NCBI GenBank assembly: GCA_023213395.1 | Contig: CM041465.1 | Span: 127,355,741 to 127,419,740 of the forward strand | Source of the DNA: Cycas panzhihuaensis | Lineage: Eukaryota; Cycadophyta | Direction: 5' to 3' | Length of the DNA: 64,000 nt | Part shown: piece by piece, positions 10,446-22,412 of the stretch | Position numbering within the stretch: position 1 is the first letter of the stretch | Layout: each line of letters opens with the position of its first letter | Notes under the pieces: generated by a model | Seen by the model: the letters and a program-made list of their open reading frames with translations, nothing else | Told to the model about the DNA's origin: nothing | The model's database searches: none | Translations under genes and position numbers: made by a program

Positions 10446-13400
10446 AGTTTTTATAATATAGAAAAAGGTCTTCATCACGTTGATCCCCCTTTGATGGAGA
10501 CTTTTTTTATCTTTAACAAATCTCGCAGGTTTAGAAACTTGACTTTAGTCAAAGACTTTATGAGTATGTCAGCAACCTATAAATCTATAAGACAATAAGA
10601 CAAATGAATAATATTATCAGTAACAAGATTACGAATAAAATGTTAATGTAATTCTATATGTTTAGTTCTAAAATATGCAATCAGATTTGTAGCAATAGCA
10701 ATAGCACCTTGATTATCAACTTTAAGTTTTATAGAAGAGTTAGGAGACAGACCAATTTCATTTATAAGATATTTAATCTAAAGTACTTCTTTGCTGGCTT
10801 CAATGAGTGCTCGATATTCAGCTTCAGTCGTTGATAGAGCTAGTACCTGCATTTTTTTTACTAGACCAAGTAATACGTGAAGAATCTAGTAAAAATACAT
10901 AACCTGATGTAGACTTATGATCATTTGTGTCACATGCCCAATCTGAATCGGTATATCCTATTAAGGTTAGAGGTTTACTATAAAAATTATACGTTAGTCC
11001 ATAAAAAGCAATGTTCTAAAGATATCGTATTATACGTTTAGTAGCTTTCCAATGTGATTCATGTGGCTTTTGCATATAACATGAACATAAAGCGACAACA
11101 TAAAATATAGCAGGGCGGGTATGAGTTAAATAAATAAGGCTACCAATAAGTTGCTTATATAAGGTTGAATCACATAAAGGTGTAGAACAATCAGTAGATG
11201 GTTTTACTTCTAATTGTAACAGATTAGAGACAAGTTTAACATTTTCCATGTTAAACCATTTAATTAAGTCTAAAATATTTTTTGGTTGGGATATAGTTAT
11301 TTTTTAATCATGTTGATAAATTTGTAATCTAAGAAAATAATGTAGGAGACCTAGATTAGTCATTTTAAATTTATTCATTAAAATAGGTTTTAAGTAATGA
11401 ATGTTATTTGTTGATGATCCAGTAATGATGATATCATTAACATACAGGATTAAAATAGTAATATTTTTATTTTCACATTTGAAATAAAGATTTGGATCAC
11501 TAATACATTTAGTGTATCCAATTTAAATTAGATAATCACCAACTTTAGTGTACCAAGCTCAAGGAGTTTGTTTTAATCCATAAATAGATTTCTTTAATTT
11601 ACAAACTAAATTAAGATTATCAATAAAGCTATGTGGTTGAGACATATAGATCTCTTCTTTGAGATCACCATTCAGAAATGTGCTCTTTACATCCATTTGA
11701 TGGATTTTCTAACCAAACTTGGCTGCAAGAGCAATAATTATTTTAATCGTATTAATCTTTGCAATAGGGGCAAAGGTTTCGTTATAATCCATGCCATCAA
11801 TTTGATAAAATCCTTTTTCGACTAAGTGAGTTTTATACTTTTCAACTATGCCTATTGAGTTATATTTTGTTCTATAAACTTATTTATAGTCAACTATATT
11901 TTTCCCTGGTAGGAGTGTTACGAGATCCTAAGTTGAATTCTTGTTTAAGACATTAAATTTAACTTGCATAACTTCCTACCATACATGATTATTGCTAGCT
12001 TGTTTAAAGGTTTTAGGATTATTATTGTCCATTATTTTGGCCATTAAAGTATAGTTGGTATATAATTTTTGGTCACGTGTTCACCTGGTATCTAAAGAAT
12101 TATGGGATGTTTGTTAGTTACTATTTCTGTAGATACAAGTTGAGCTGAGGAGCTAGCTTGAAAAGAAGAGTGTATTTCAGTAGATTCAGGTATAGTCTAA
12201 TTCTGGACTTGAGTAGATAAAGATTCTATAATTTTAAAATCAACTTGTTTGTTAGAGGGTTCAACAAAATAAGTGTTGGTTAACAGATTTTAAACCAGAA
12301 GTTCTACATAAGTAGAGGTTGAAGAAGATCCTTCTTCATCAAATATTATGTCACACAGAATTAAAATTTGATGTGTGACCAGATCCAAAAGTCTATAGGC
12401 TTCACTTTCTTCACTATATCCAATGAAGATGTATTTTTCACTCTTAGGATCTAGTTTCTTGCATTTTTCTTTTGGAACGTGTTCCCACGTAATACTTCTA
12501 AAGATTTATAAATGATTAATTGAGGGTTTTCTTCCAGACCACTTTTATTCTAGAGTAACGTTTTATAAGCATTTACTAGGTAAGCGGTTTAGAAGATAGT
12601 TGGAACAGTTAATTACTTATACCCACAACTTTAGGTCAAGGTTCTTTGCATGTAATATGTAACAGGTCATCTCAACAAGAGTGTGGTTCTTACGTTCAGC
12701 AACACCATTTTACTGAGGAGTGTATGCAACGAAATGCTAAAATTGAATTCTATGCTTCTTACAGAATGAAGTCAATTTGTCATTTAAGTATTCTTTGGCA
12801 TTATCATATCTAAAAATTTTAATTTTTGAGTTTAATTGGTTTTCAACAAGTGTTTTGAATTTTGTGAAGATATCAAATACTTGACTACGTGTCTTAAGTG
12901 TGTATACCCAATATTTTCTAGAAAAATCATCATTAAATATAACAAAATAATAAGAGCCAAAGTATGATGTTACATGAAATGGTCCACATATGTCAGAATG
13001 AACAAGTTCAAGTGGAACTTTTGCTCTGAATTAAGTTTTATGTGGAAAAGGGTCCATGTGTTGTTTACCTATTACACAGGCTTCACAGACACCATAAACA
13101 GTATTTAAAGGAGGAAGACCATGAACCATGTCATGTCTTTTTAGGTATTGAAGTTTGCCATAACTAGTATGGCCAAATTGTGCATGCCATAGTTTATTGA
13201 CTAAGTCAGATTTAGCTATAAAGATACTAAAGGGTTTTGTTTTGTTATTTTGTAAACTTGTTAAATTATAGAAATATATACTATGATCAACAGGTCTAGA
13301 CACAATACGTTTAAATTTGTTTAATAGTTCTTTAATAATAAATTTATCTTTCCAGAATTTGACGACAAGGTCTTTCTGACAGATTTGATAAATAGAGAGT

Positions 13401-13620
13401 AAGTTTGGTAACAAACTAGGTGTGTAGAAGATGTCCTTTATTTAATCATATTTCAAGGTAACATCACCTAATCCTTTTACTTTAAGTTAGGTTCCACTTC
13501 CAAAGAAATTTCTTCTTCAGAGTTAGTTTCAGATTGATAAGTAGATAATTTTTTCTAGTATTTTATCATATAATGGGACGCACCAGAGTCAAGGATCCAT
13601 TGTGGTGGTTGATTAGTTAG
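10446..13620 (-). pseudogene. pol of copia element D (protease, integrase, RT, RNase H)
   Basis: Protease WILDSGASHYM near 13570-13605. A GAG-pre-integrase and integrase zinc region occupies a 127-codon open frame at 13031-13414 (HAQFGHTSYGK; CEACVIGKQ). The integrase core spans about 12600-13010 (HSDICGPF, later GVAERKN). The connection region runs 12000-12600 and reverse transcriptase about 11350-11880. The catalytic YVDD has become YVND at 11433-11444, which should abolish polymerase activity. RNase H spans about 10700-11330; the last stretch toward the polypurine tract is frameshifted. About a dozen stops are scattered through it. It needed enzymes from another element for any late transposition, or decayed afterwards. 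Confidence 0.88.
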
Positions 13621-13699
13621 AGCAACAACTACAGAAGTTGTTGCTATTAGAGAATAATTATGAGTTTGTTGTCAGTTTTATGGTCGAGATTGTGGTTGG

Positions 13700-14653
13700 T
13701 TTTATAATCCCTTGGAAGCTTTCCATGCTTCTGAAGTTATTCTACTTCTACAGACATCAATAGTGTGGCCTCTTTTATGATAATAGGCACAACTAGTATT
13801 CTGAGAAAGATTTACATTATTCCGATTAGGAAAGGACTGATTAGAAGTATTCTAATATTTAGATGGACCAGAATACTTAGTATTATTTTGGAAGTTAGGT
13901 GGTGAACCTCTATGAGGTTTCTAAAATTTTAGATTACTATTACAGTTATTCTGATGTTTGTTTTTATTTTGAGGCTTAGTTTTAGAAAATAAAGCCTGAG
14001 AAGGATCTTTCAATATTCTTGTTTGAATTAACATCATTTAATATTCTACCAGTTGGTTTGTCAGCTGATTAAAAGTTATAGGAGGATTGCCAGCTTGTTG
14101 TCTGGTTGTTTTAAAAAATTTAAAATATTTTGGTAATTTATTTATTGTAAGATGAACGAGTTTATCGTCGTCTTTAGCATGAGTAATTATTTGTTTAGTA
14201 TCACCTACTTTAGTTTTAGATTTAATACATTTACCTAGGTCTTTATTAATTAGTTAAATTTTGTATAAGAAATCTTCAACTTTGGAAAAATCATCATAAT
14301 TAACGTCATACAATTGATATTCTAAGACAGCCAGTTGATATGTATTGACCTTATCATATTTTTCTTTCAGAGTATTCCAGGCAGTGGCTAGATCATCTGT
14401 TTCAAAAAACTACCAACTAATTTCTAGTGAAAGTGAGTTCAAGATGGTGCCTAGGGTTAAATATGAGTTTATCAAATATACCAGATAGCTTTCTAAAGTT
14501 GTGTCAGTTGGTATTCTAAAATTCATCTGTCATATATCACCATATCTTTTGTTGTTTAAGCTGATAGGATATGTGATTCCTCTAGTCGGCATAGTTTGAG
14601 CCAGTTAAAACTAGAATTAGAACGCAAGTGGTTGTCCCTGCCATTAGAGCCAT
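13700..14653 (-). pseudogene. gag of copia element D
   Basis: Capsid/nucleocapsid gene starting at an ATG at 14651-14653 (MALMAGTTT). The middle part contains WNTLKEKYDKVNTYQL and a leucine-rich stretch typical of the copia gag (UBN2-like) fold. It ends with a CCHC knuckle (CAYYHKRGHTIDVC, 13751-13792). Several internal stops and one or two frameshifts are present. It lies directly upstream of the protease, as in other copia elements, where gag and pol form one reading frame. Confidence 0.82.
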
Positions 14654-14699
14654 ATTGGGAATAATAGGGTTTGATTAGAGATTAGAGGATATAAGTGTA

Positions 14700-15726
14700 G
14701 GTGAAAAAAATAATCACTTAAAAAACTTACCAAACATCATATTAATATTTCACAGGCATGATTAAAAACTGGAAATCATAGTAGGATGAATGAATACCTT
14801 TCCTCTTAAATAAGAATTACATATTCTTCTTTTAAAAAATTAGTAGTCCCCCTTAACAAAGTAAGTGTTTTACTTAAAAAAGACTTTATAATTAAAGTAT
14901 TTAGATTCCAATTTTATTGTTTTGAGAGATAAATATGAATAAGATAAAGGTTTATTGATTTACTATTGTCAATTAACAAGCAATAGGTTGTAAAATTTAT
15001 TATAGGGTTTCTACAAAATAATAATGCAGAGAATAATATTTAGTCAAAATAATTAATTAAAAAAAAAATTTATTGATTTGTTAATCAAATCATAAAGTAA
15101 AATAACATAATTAAAATCTATAATTCTAGTGTTGGAAAATATTCAAATATTTAATATAGGTTATGAAGAGTTTTAAAAAAATAAATAAATAATTAATTAA
15201 TTAATTACAAAAGATATTAATATATAAAGGGGAACACTATAGTGAGAATGATAAAATAAATATAATAAAGGAGGGTTAATGTATTAATCAATACATATAT
15301 TGTATTAAAAAAAATTTATGTTGATTTAACCTAAAGTTAATTAGGTTTAATTTGAAAAGTATATATATATATATATATGGGGGTTAATTATAATAATAAA
15401 AATGTAGTAGAGGAGAGAGGTATACTGATTAAATTTAAAATATAATAAAAGTAGAGGGTTAAATTTATGTCAACATTAAAAGAAGTATAAAGAGGATTAA
15501 TTTGGCATTAAATAATATAGTTAGGGAGGGTGTTTATTTATATATCACTTATAATGGAAAAAATTAATTAATAAAGTGTGAGGGGGGGTGAATGAAGCAA
15601 GAATGTAGTAGTTAATATAAAGAAGAAAGGGTTAATTTTAATTTATAAACTAAATGTTATAATGTTTAAAAAAAATAAAAATGGAAGGATTAAAATCAAA
15701 TGTTTTTAGCCTAAGGTTTATATCTT

Positions 15727-15767
<41 letters not shown>

Positions 15768-15769
15768 GA
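14700..15769 (-). other. AT-rich leader of element D with (AT)n microsatellites
   Basis: No gene seen. Very AT-rich leader between gag and the captured segment, with simple repeats at 15361-15378 and 15731-15764. The base composition switches sharply at about 15765-15785 into the captured segment. Confidence 0.7.
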
Positions 15770-16841
15770 AAGCGTGGGCAGAGCCGACCGTTATTTTAGA
15801 TTTGTTAAAGAAAGTTAAATTTAAAAAATAGTTTTGAGTCTGAGAGGGAGGGGGATTAGCTAATGAAACCCTACTTGTGGCGGCACTCCATTGTTGCAGA
15901 TTGATCGAGGAGGAGGTGACAACGAGGGTTCTCTAGCTTAGTACAGATCCTCAATGGCGGGTCCTCACAACGGCTTTGCATCCACCTCACTTTCTCTCTC
16001 TCCTTTTTTTTTTTTTGCAGAGGATACCTGAAAATGCAGACAAGAGACGTTGGGTAGATTCTCATTTCATTGGTTCTAAGGGTAGTCTGGATGCATCTAA
16101 TGCAGGTCAGAAATCAGACACTGGGTGTGGTTCAACAAGTTCATTATCTACAACTACATGAGGAAATCGCTTTGATCAAACGATGTCTGAGAATTATGAC
16201 TTTTTGTCAGATGAACCCCCAGGGACTAAATATGGAGGAAACAATACTTTCAGTTCTAATTATGCATCATGAGGATTTGTAGGGAATAATTCACCAAGTT
16301 CAAATTATTCAAATGAATCTCAACATTCTAGAATGAGATACGATTTCTCTAGGAGTCCTAATTTAACTAGATTCGTGTCAGATAATGGATGGAGAAGTCC
16401 AATTGTTCATGATATTTCTCCAAGAAGTGGTCATACCCTAGCTACAAACTTAAGATATAGCGAGCATGGTCGTAGCCCACATAGATAGTATTCACCTCAT
16501 ACTCTAGTGCACTATTCAAGTTCTGGCAGATATTCTCAAATTCCAAGCCCAGGTCATGCAGACTATATGCTTCTAGAGAGGAGGCATGCATGGGCTGAAA
16601 CCTGTTCTGCTTTTGACGTAATACAGAGGAGAGAGAGGTCTGAAGGTATCTAAATAGGATGTGTGAGCTTGGTTATGCCCGTGGATACCTCGACTCAGAT
16701 GAGATAGATAAGCCCTTAGGAATTGTAATCTTCACAGATGATGAAATCATGGAATTGGATGAGGATGGTGAAATCTTTGAGAATGATCGTTCAAATTCAT
16801 CAGCACACAAGAAGATGATTGTGTGCTTTTCAGGCATCAAT
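15770..16841 (+). pseudogene. Captured host-gene-like fragment inside the leader of element D (antisense to it)
   Basis: Higher GC than its surroundings. A polypyrimidine tract followed by TTTTGCAG (to 16020) looks like an intron 3' splice site. From 16021 one plus-strand frame stays open for about 210 codons apart from three stops (near 16160, 16271 and 16486). Each stop is one C-to-T change from CGA, CGA and CAG. The protein is Ser/Asn/Pro-rich with RSP-type repeats (SRSPNL, WRSPIVHDISPRSG) and RRERSEG. A second frame (16659-16840) gives an acidic stretch (LDSDEIDKP, MELDEDGEIFEND) and runs to the primer site. I do not recognise the family. The alternative is a chance open frame, but the length, composition and stop pattern argue for former coding DNA. 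Confidence 0.6.
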
Positions 16842-16853
16842 GCTCTGATACCA

Positions 16854-17305
16854 TGTCAGAATAGATATCATGCATAATGTCACAAGATTAAGAAGTCAAG
16901 TAAACATAGGTAAATAGACATTGTACACGTACATAGGTTTTGCCAGGTGGAAAACCCCTTCTGGGGAAGCAAAACCACCTCCTAATCTATGATTTTATTA
17001 ATATCAGAAACTATACGAAAACCTTAATAAAAATATCCTCTAAATACAAAAGACCAGCCTTTGAAGCAGGCTTTGGACAAACTCTTAGATTCTCAGAACC
17101 ACCTCCTTGAATCTAGGAGAGGGTATTTATAACAAGAAAGGTTTGTTGAAATGGGCAATTACGCATTTCAATGACCTTCACATAATAATTAAATAGTAAC
17201 ATAAACCTTTAACTTTAAACCTTTGAATCACTTAAATATTTATTTACACATATGACATAAATATAACATAATAATAAAATAAAACTAACATTAATAATCC
17301 CAACA
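16854..17305 (-). repeat. 5' LTR of copia element D
   Basis: Plus-strand TGTCAGAATAGA to AATCCCAACA, followed by target duplication AATAT. The primer site directly adjoins it at 16842-16853. Confidence 0.93.
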
Positions 17306-17310
17306 AATAT

Positions 17311-20300
17311 TACATTATTAGCTTTAATATGAATATAAAATTTGAATTTGTTAAATTTGTCACAAGCCAATGAATTGGTGAAAATATCTTCCAATTGCTC
17401 TTTAGTAGGTTTTTAGAAGAACTCAACTTCTCCATATGGGATCTACTCCCAAATGAAATGGTGATGCACCTCTATATCTTTGGTTTAAGCATGGAACACT
17501 GAATTCTTGACAATCTTCAATGTATTTTGATTATTAAAGTGGAAAACAGTTGCCTCATCCTAATAAAATCCTAAATCATTGAGGGCATGTCTCAACCAAA
17601 TGGCTTTATGAACTATTATAATTGTAACTTTATATTCTACTTTAGTAGATAAGAATGCAACATTTGGTTGTTTCTTGTTTCTCCAAATGACAATAATAAA
17701 TTCTAAATTGAAGTAATTCCTTGAAGTGGACCTTCTACTATTAGTACATCTAGCCCCATTAGAATATGAATACCCTTATGGCCTTAAATGATTATTTTGG
17801 CTAAACTCTAATCTATAGTACAATGTTCCCTACAAATATCTAATGATCCTCTTTATAGTTTTCTAATCGCTTCATGTCAGCTCTATCATGAACCTCAATA
17901 TTATACTAATTGCAAAGGATATTTTATATCTAGTTATTATTAAATAAATCAAGCTACCAACTAGTTGTCTATACAATATGCCATCTTTTTAGTCTTCATT
18001 ATTTAGCTATCAATTTTAAACTTGTCTCAATGGGGGTTGAAGTAAGTTACCAGTCCTCCATTCTAAATTTCTTTAGAATTTTTTATGCATACTTAACCTA
18101 TAAAATGATGATTTTTTCAACCTTTTGTTCCACTTTAACTCCCAAAAAGTAGTAGAGTAATCCAAGATCTGTCATCTCAAATATTTTCTTGAGATCATTC
18201 TTTAGGTCTTTAGCTTTTAAGGTATTATTACATGTTATTACAAGATCATCTACATATAAAACCATAAAGATGACTAATTATTTACATCTAACTTTGATAT
18301 ACAAGTTTGAATTAGTTGATGACCTCTCAAACTTGTTATTTAGAAAAAATCGATTGATCTTAAAGTACTAGGCTCTTATAGTCTACTTTAGTCCATATAA
18401 AGCTTCATTCGAGTGATATATAAGGTGTTCTCTACCCTTTACAGCATATCTAGCTAATTACTCCATATAAACATTCTCCTCAAGATCTTCATTCAAGAAC
18501 ACACTCATGGCATTAAGCTAGTGTAACTGCTATTTGAACTAAATAGTTATTGTTAATATCAGTCTAACCTTCACCATCTTTACTACTAGAGCAAATGTCT
18601 CCAGATAGTCAATACCTTCGATCTACTTGAATCCCTTCACTACCAATCTATCTTTGTATTTATTAATTAAGCCATCAAAGCTAAATTTGGTCTTATAGAC
18701 CCATTTGTATCCAATTGCCTATTTGCTTATTGTCAAATCAACCAAATCCTAAGTTTTATTTTATTTAATAGCACAAAATTCAGCACTCATTATTATTCTC
18801 AATTTTTGCTTCTAGCAAACCTCCTTAAAACTTGAAAGGTCTTTAACATTCAACACATTTACCATCAAAGCAAAGTTGATCATGTCAAGTCTCATCCTTG
18901 ATTTGAATTTTCCTTCAATCTCAAGTAACTATATTTTTACTATCATTTTCAAATAACATATGGGAAGTTTCTTGATAAGTTGAGCAACCTTAGGTTGGAC
19001 TTCATGTTATGATCTTTGATCATCTTAATACTCCTCCTCCTCACCATCCACTTCATCTTCTAACTTTTTTCTTAGTATTAAGCTCAATAAACTATTAACT
19101 TAAAGAACTAGATTCTAGTTATTCACTAATTTATTTCCCTTTGTCTTGTGACATCTTCAAAGTATTTAGGTCTACATCTTACTTTCCAACTTCTTCAAAG
19201 ATGATGTCTTGAGTTGTGTGTACATTTCTAGTTGTAATCTCGTCTAATTGGTACGCTTTGTTTTCTTCATTATACCTAACAAGGATACACTTAAAACTTT
19301 TATCATCATTTTTTTAGTCTTTCTCCTATAGAACATGCATATATGCAATACTTCTAAAGATTCTAAGATGGCTCACAGAGGCTTTCTCCCTTATAAGGCC
19401 TATTCTAAGATCATATTCTAGACAATATATAGTGTATCCTCATTGGTTATATATACTATTATATAAATAACTTCAATTTAAAAAGACTCTAAGATATTCA
19501 TTAACTTAGTTTTTTTTACCAAAGTCTTATTTATTCTCTCAATAACATCATTTTGTTGAGACATATCTGTTGTTATTAACTGCTTCTTAATTATATGGTT
19601 CTTACAAAATTTGATAAAGGCATTGGAGGTGTATTCTCCTTTATTATCTAATTACAAAATTTTCAACCTTGAACCACCTTTGTTTTCTACTTTTACCTTG
19701 AACTTTAAAAATTTTAAAGGTCTAAAATTTCTCCTTTATAAGATAAACCTGAACTTTCCTCAAAAAATCATCAATAAAGGTCAAGAAATATATTGCACCA
19801 CTAAGTGAAGTGGTTGGCATTAGACCATAGATATTTGAGTGGACAAGGCTCAACTTTTTAGCTACCCTCCAAGCTTTGTCTTTCTAAAACTTCTCTCTAT
19901 ATTGTTTTTCCATAATACAAGGTTTATAGATGTTGCTCATTAGCTTAAATTTTAGAAGACCATGCACCATATTCAATCTATACATCAAATGTAGATAGAG
20001 GTTATGTAAATAACTCATTCTTTCATGCCACAATTAAATTTTATAAAATACATCAATAGTTAATGCTCTTTAGTTTACATATTAACCCAAGAACCTATAA
20101 ATACTACCATATCTGACACCTTCTATAACAATTTTTTCATTATGATCACTGACAATAGCTTCTCTATCTTTGAAAAAAACTATATTCCTATTATTTTTAA
20201 TATCGCTGGTAGAAATTAAACTCTTCTTCAACCCTAGCATGTACATTGCATCCTCACTATAATAGTTTTCCCCGTTCATTACAATGAATGGAACCTCTCA

Positions 20301-21250
20301 TATCCCCTCTATATTCAACATTTTATTGTCTCCCAAGATGATTTCCTGCCAAGTTACTTCCCATAAGTGTATGAACCATTTAATCATACATGTTATATGT
20401 CCAAAAGCTCCTAAATTAATATATCATATATCATATGCTTTCGAAGTTATTTGTGAAGCTACCAAGAAAATTAATTCACCTTTGTGAGTTGAGTTGGTTG
20501 ATTCTCTAAAAATGTCTCCTACCTGCAAGTTTTCCCTTAAACTCCCTTCTTCTATTAATCACTTGCCACTTCTTACAATCTCTTTTAAAATGGCATAGTT
20601 TACTGTAGTAACAGAACCTTGGTTACCCTTTCTATGCAGTTTGTTGTTATTATTAAATCTTCTTCTTCTTCTTCTTCTAAACAAAGGGTTTTTTTCCTTT
20701 TGACTTTGCTAAAAATGTATTAGAGGATTCTCCAAAAACACTATTATTTAATACTTGTTCATGTTACAAAAACAATGCCTAGCTCATTAAATCTGATATT
20801 TTCTTTTTTTTTTTTTAACAAAAAGAAACTCATCACAAAATTTTTAAATCTCTTTGATAAGCTCATCAACACTGCAACAATGATGCCTTTATGTATTTCA
20901 TAGTTTGGAATTGTTCAATCATTGAACATGTCATCTTGAGGCTATATAATTGATTCTTTAACATCATTATCCTTGCATCAATTTTTGTTTGAAAAATAGA
21001 TGTGATGATGACCTCTATTTCCTTAGGAGTTTTAGTTCTCTTAATATTTTCTACCAAAGCTCCATTGATAAGCATATTAATTAGTCTTAAGGCGAAGTCA
21101 CATTTGCCTTCATACTCTGCCTTTTCTTGAGTAGTGACAATTTTTTCATTTGGTATGGGTACATTACCCTATACTATCTACCATAACTTGTTCATCTACA
21201 GTAGACTAGTCATTTAGCACTGCTAAATGCCGTAATTTTCTACATTGACC
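17311..21250 (-). pseudogene. gag-pol of copia element B (decayed)
   Basis: Read right to left. Gag is at about 20640-21200, including a 69-codon open piece at 20866-21075. A CCHC knuckle of form CYYSKLCHFKRDC lies near 20570-20625 and a protease-like stretch near 20330-20430. GAG-pre-integrase follows (20082-20279, AMYMLGLKKSL, then LWHERM), then integrase about 19400-20080. Reverse transcriptase spans about 17980-18760 with an intact YVDD at 18245-18256. RNase H spans about 17330-17790. Stops are frequent and include several C-to-T type changes. Domain order is Ty1/copia. The gene continues across the D insertion to its polypurine tract at 9965. Confidence 0.8.
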
Positions 21251-21991
21251 AATTTGTCTATCTAGGAGTTAAATAAATTTCCACCCAATATGCTTATTTA
21301 GAAAACAAAATTACAAACATAAATGTAGGTTTTAAATAGTCCTGGCACACTACACACTATTATTTTATTTTTTTTTTGTGTTTTAATATCCTCAATAATT
21401 TTGTAGAGCACCAAAAATAAAAAATAAAAACAAATCTAAATGGCATGTAAGGAGTAGAAAATTTACCATGTAACCTCTACATAATGATAGAGAATAAAAG
21501 GTCACAACTCAAATGTTCTTTCAAGATTTCAAAAAGGTTACTAAAAGGGCCAAAGAAGGCACTAGCGCCTTCTCACACCATGTGACTTAGGACCTAACCA
21601 TAGTTTTAAACATCAAATATTTGTCGAATATCACAATATGGATTACAATTTTATGTAGATTTTTGTTGTTTTTTTTTAAATCAAATCATCGGTTTGTCTC
21701 CATGATCTTCGTTTGGCCTTCACAAATTTTGTTATCTTTAAGTTTGCTTTTCTCATCTTTGTTATAATTACATTCAACCCTAGTACATCCTCATTCCCAT
21801 TCCACATGAGCTTAATGTTCAACTGTGCTGAACCATATTTGTGTCTGTGGTCTCCATCTTCAAAATTTTCATTCTTATGATTTCTTAATTTGTGTCTTTG
21901 CCCATAATCTCATACCACTATTCTAGGCTCTCCTACATGATAACTTTGACTATTCTTTGTAGAGCATACAAGCCACAGGATAGTGTCTCAA

Positions 21992-22398
21992 TGTGAAAAT
22001 ATGTGTATATGAAGGTTACAGGTTGGGTGTCAAGCCAACCAGAGGCAGAGACCATTACATACCAAGATCATACACAAGGGGACTTGAACACTAGATATAT
22101 CATGGGAAACTCCCAAGAGAGAAAACCCATCAACACAATATTTGATATATTAAATATAAACCAATACATAGTGTTTTAGAGGTGAGATGGAGTAAGAGAA
22201 GATGATGAGATCACATTGATCTTGAGTTGATGATTTGGAATACCAAGGAGGTATGAATAAATATACCCTGAAATGGTACTATGTATGGTTATACCTCTTT
22301 ATCATGTCTTTTTGGAAACAAATACATCATTCTGTCACACCTGCACACTACTAATTAACCCTACTGAAATATTAAGTTATAGTTAACTATCACTAACA
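21992..22398 (-). repeat. 3' LTR of element E
   Basis: Plus-strand TGTGAAAATATGTG to ATCACTAACA. Matches 30288-30704 closely along its length, including the block GAGATCACATTGATCTT. Flanked by target copy CTCAA on the left. Confidence 0.92.
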
Positions 22399-22412
22399 TC
22401 CCCTCTTAATGT

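Larger units (their letters stand above)
9979..17305 (-). mobile_element. Ty1/copia element D, structurally complete
   Basis: Two 452-base LTRs (9979-10430 and 16854-17305) are flanked by a perfect target duplication AATAT (9974-9978 and 17306-17310). The polypurine tract is 10431-10445 (minus AACATTAAAGGGAGA) and the primer site 16842-16853 is a perfect TGGTATCAGAGC complement adjoining the LTR. By hand the LTRs differ at about 40 of 452 positions, mostly transitions. Inside are pol, gag, an AT-rich leader and a captured host-like segment. It inserted in the polypurine tract of element B. Confidence 0.93.

Noticed and set aside
16154-16282. Overlapping frames at 15976-16282 as an intact small gene
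   Set aside because: They are pieces of one longer frame broken by stops, inside a retrotransposon leader.
21890-21920. CTCATACCACT as a primer site of a further element
   Set aside because: No LTR follows on its right, and the position is explained as interior of element B.
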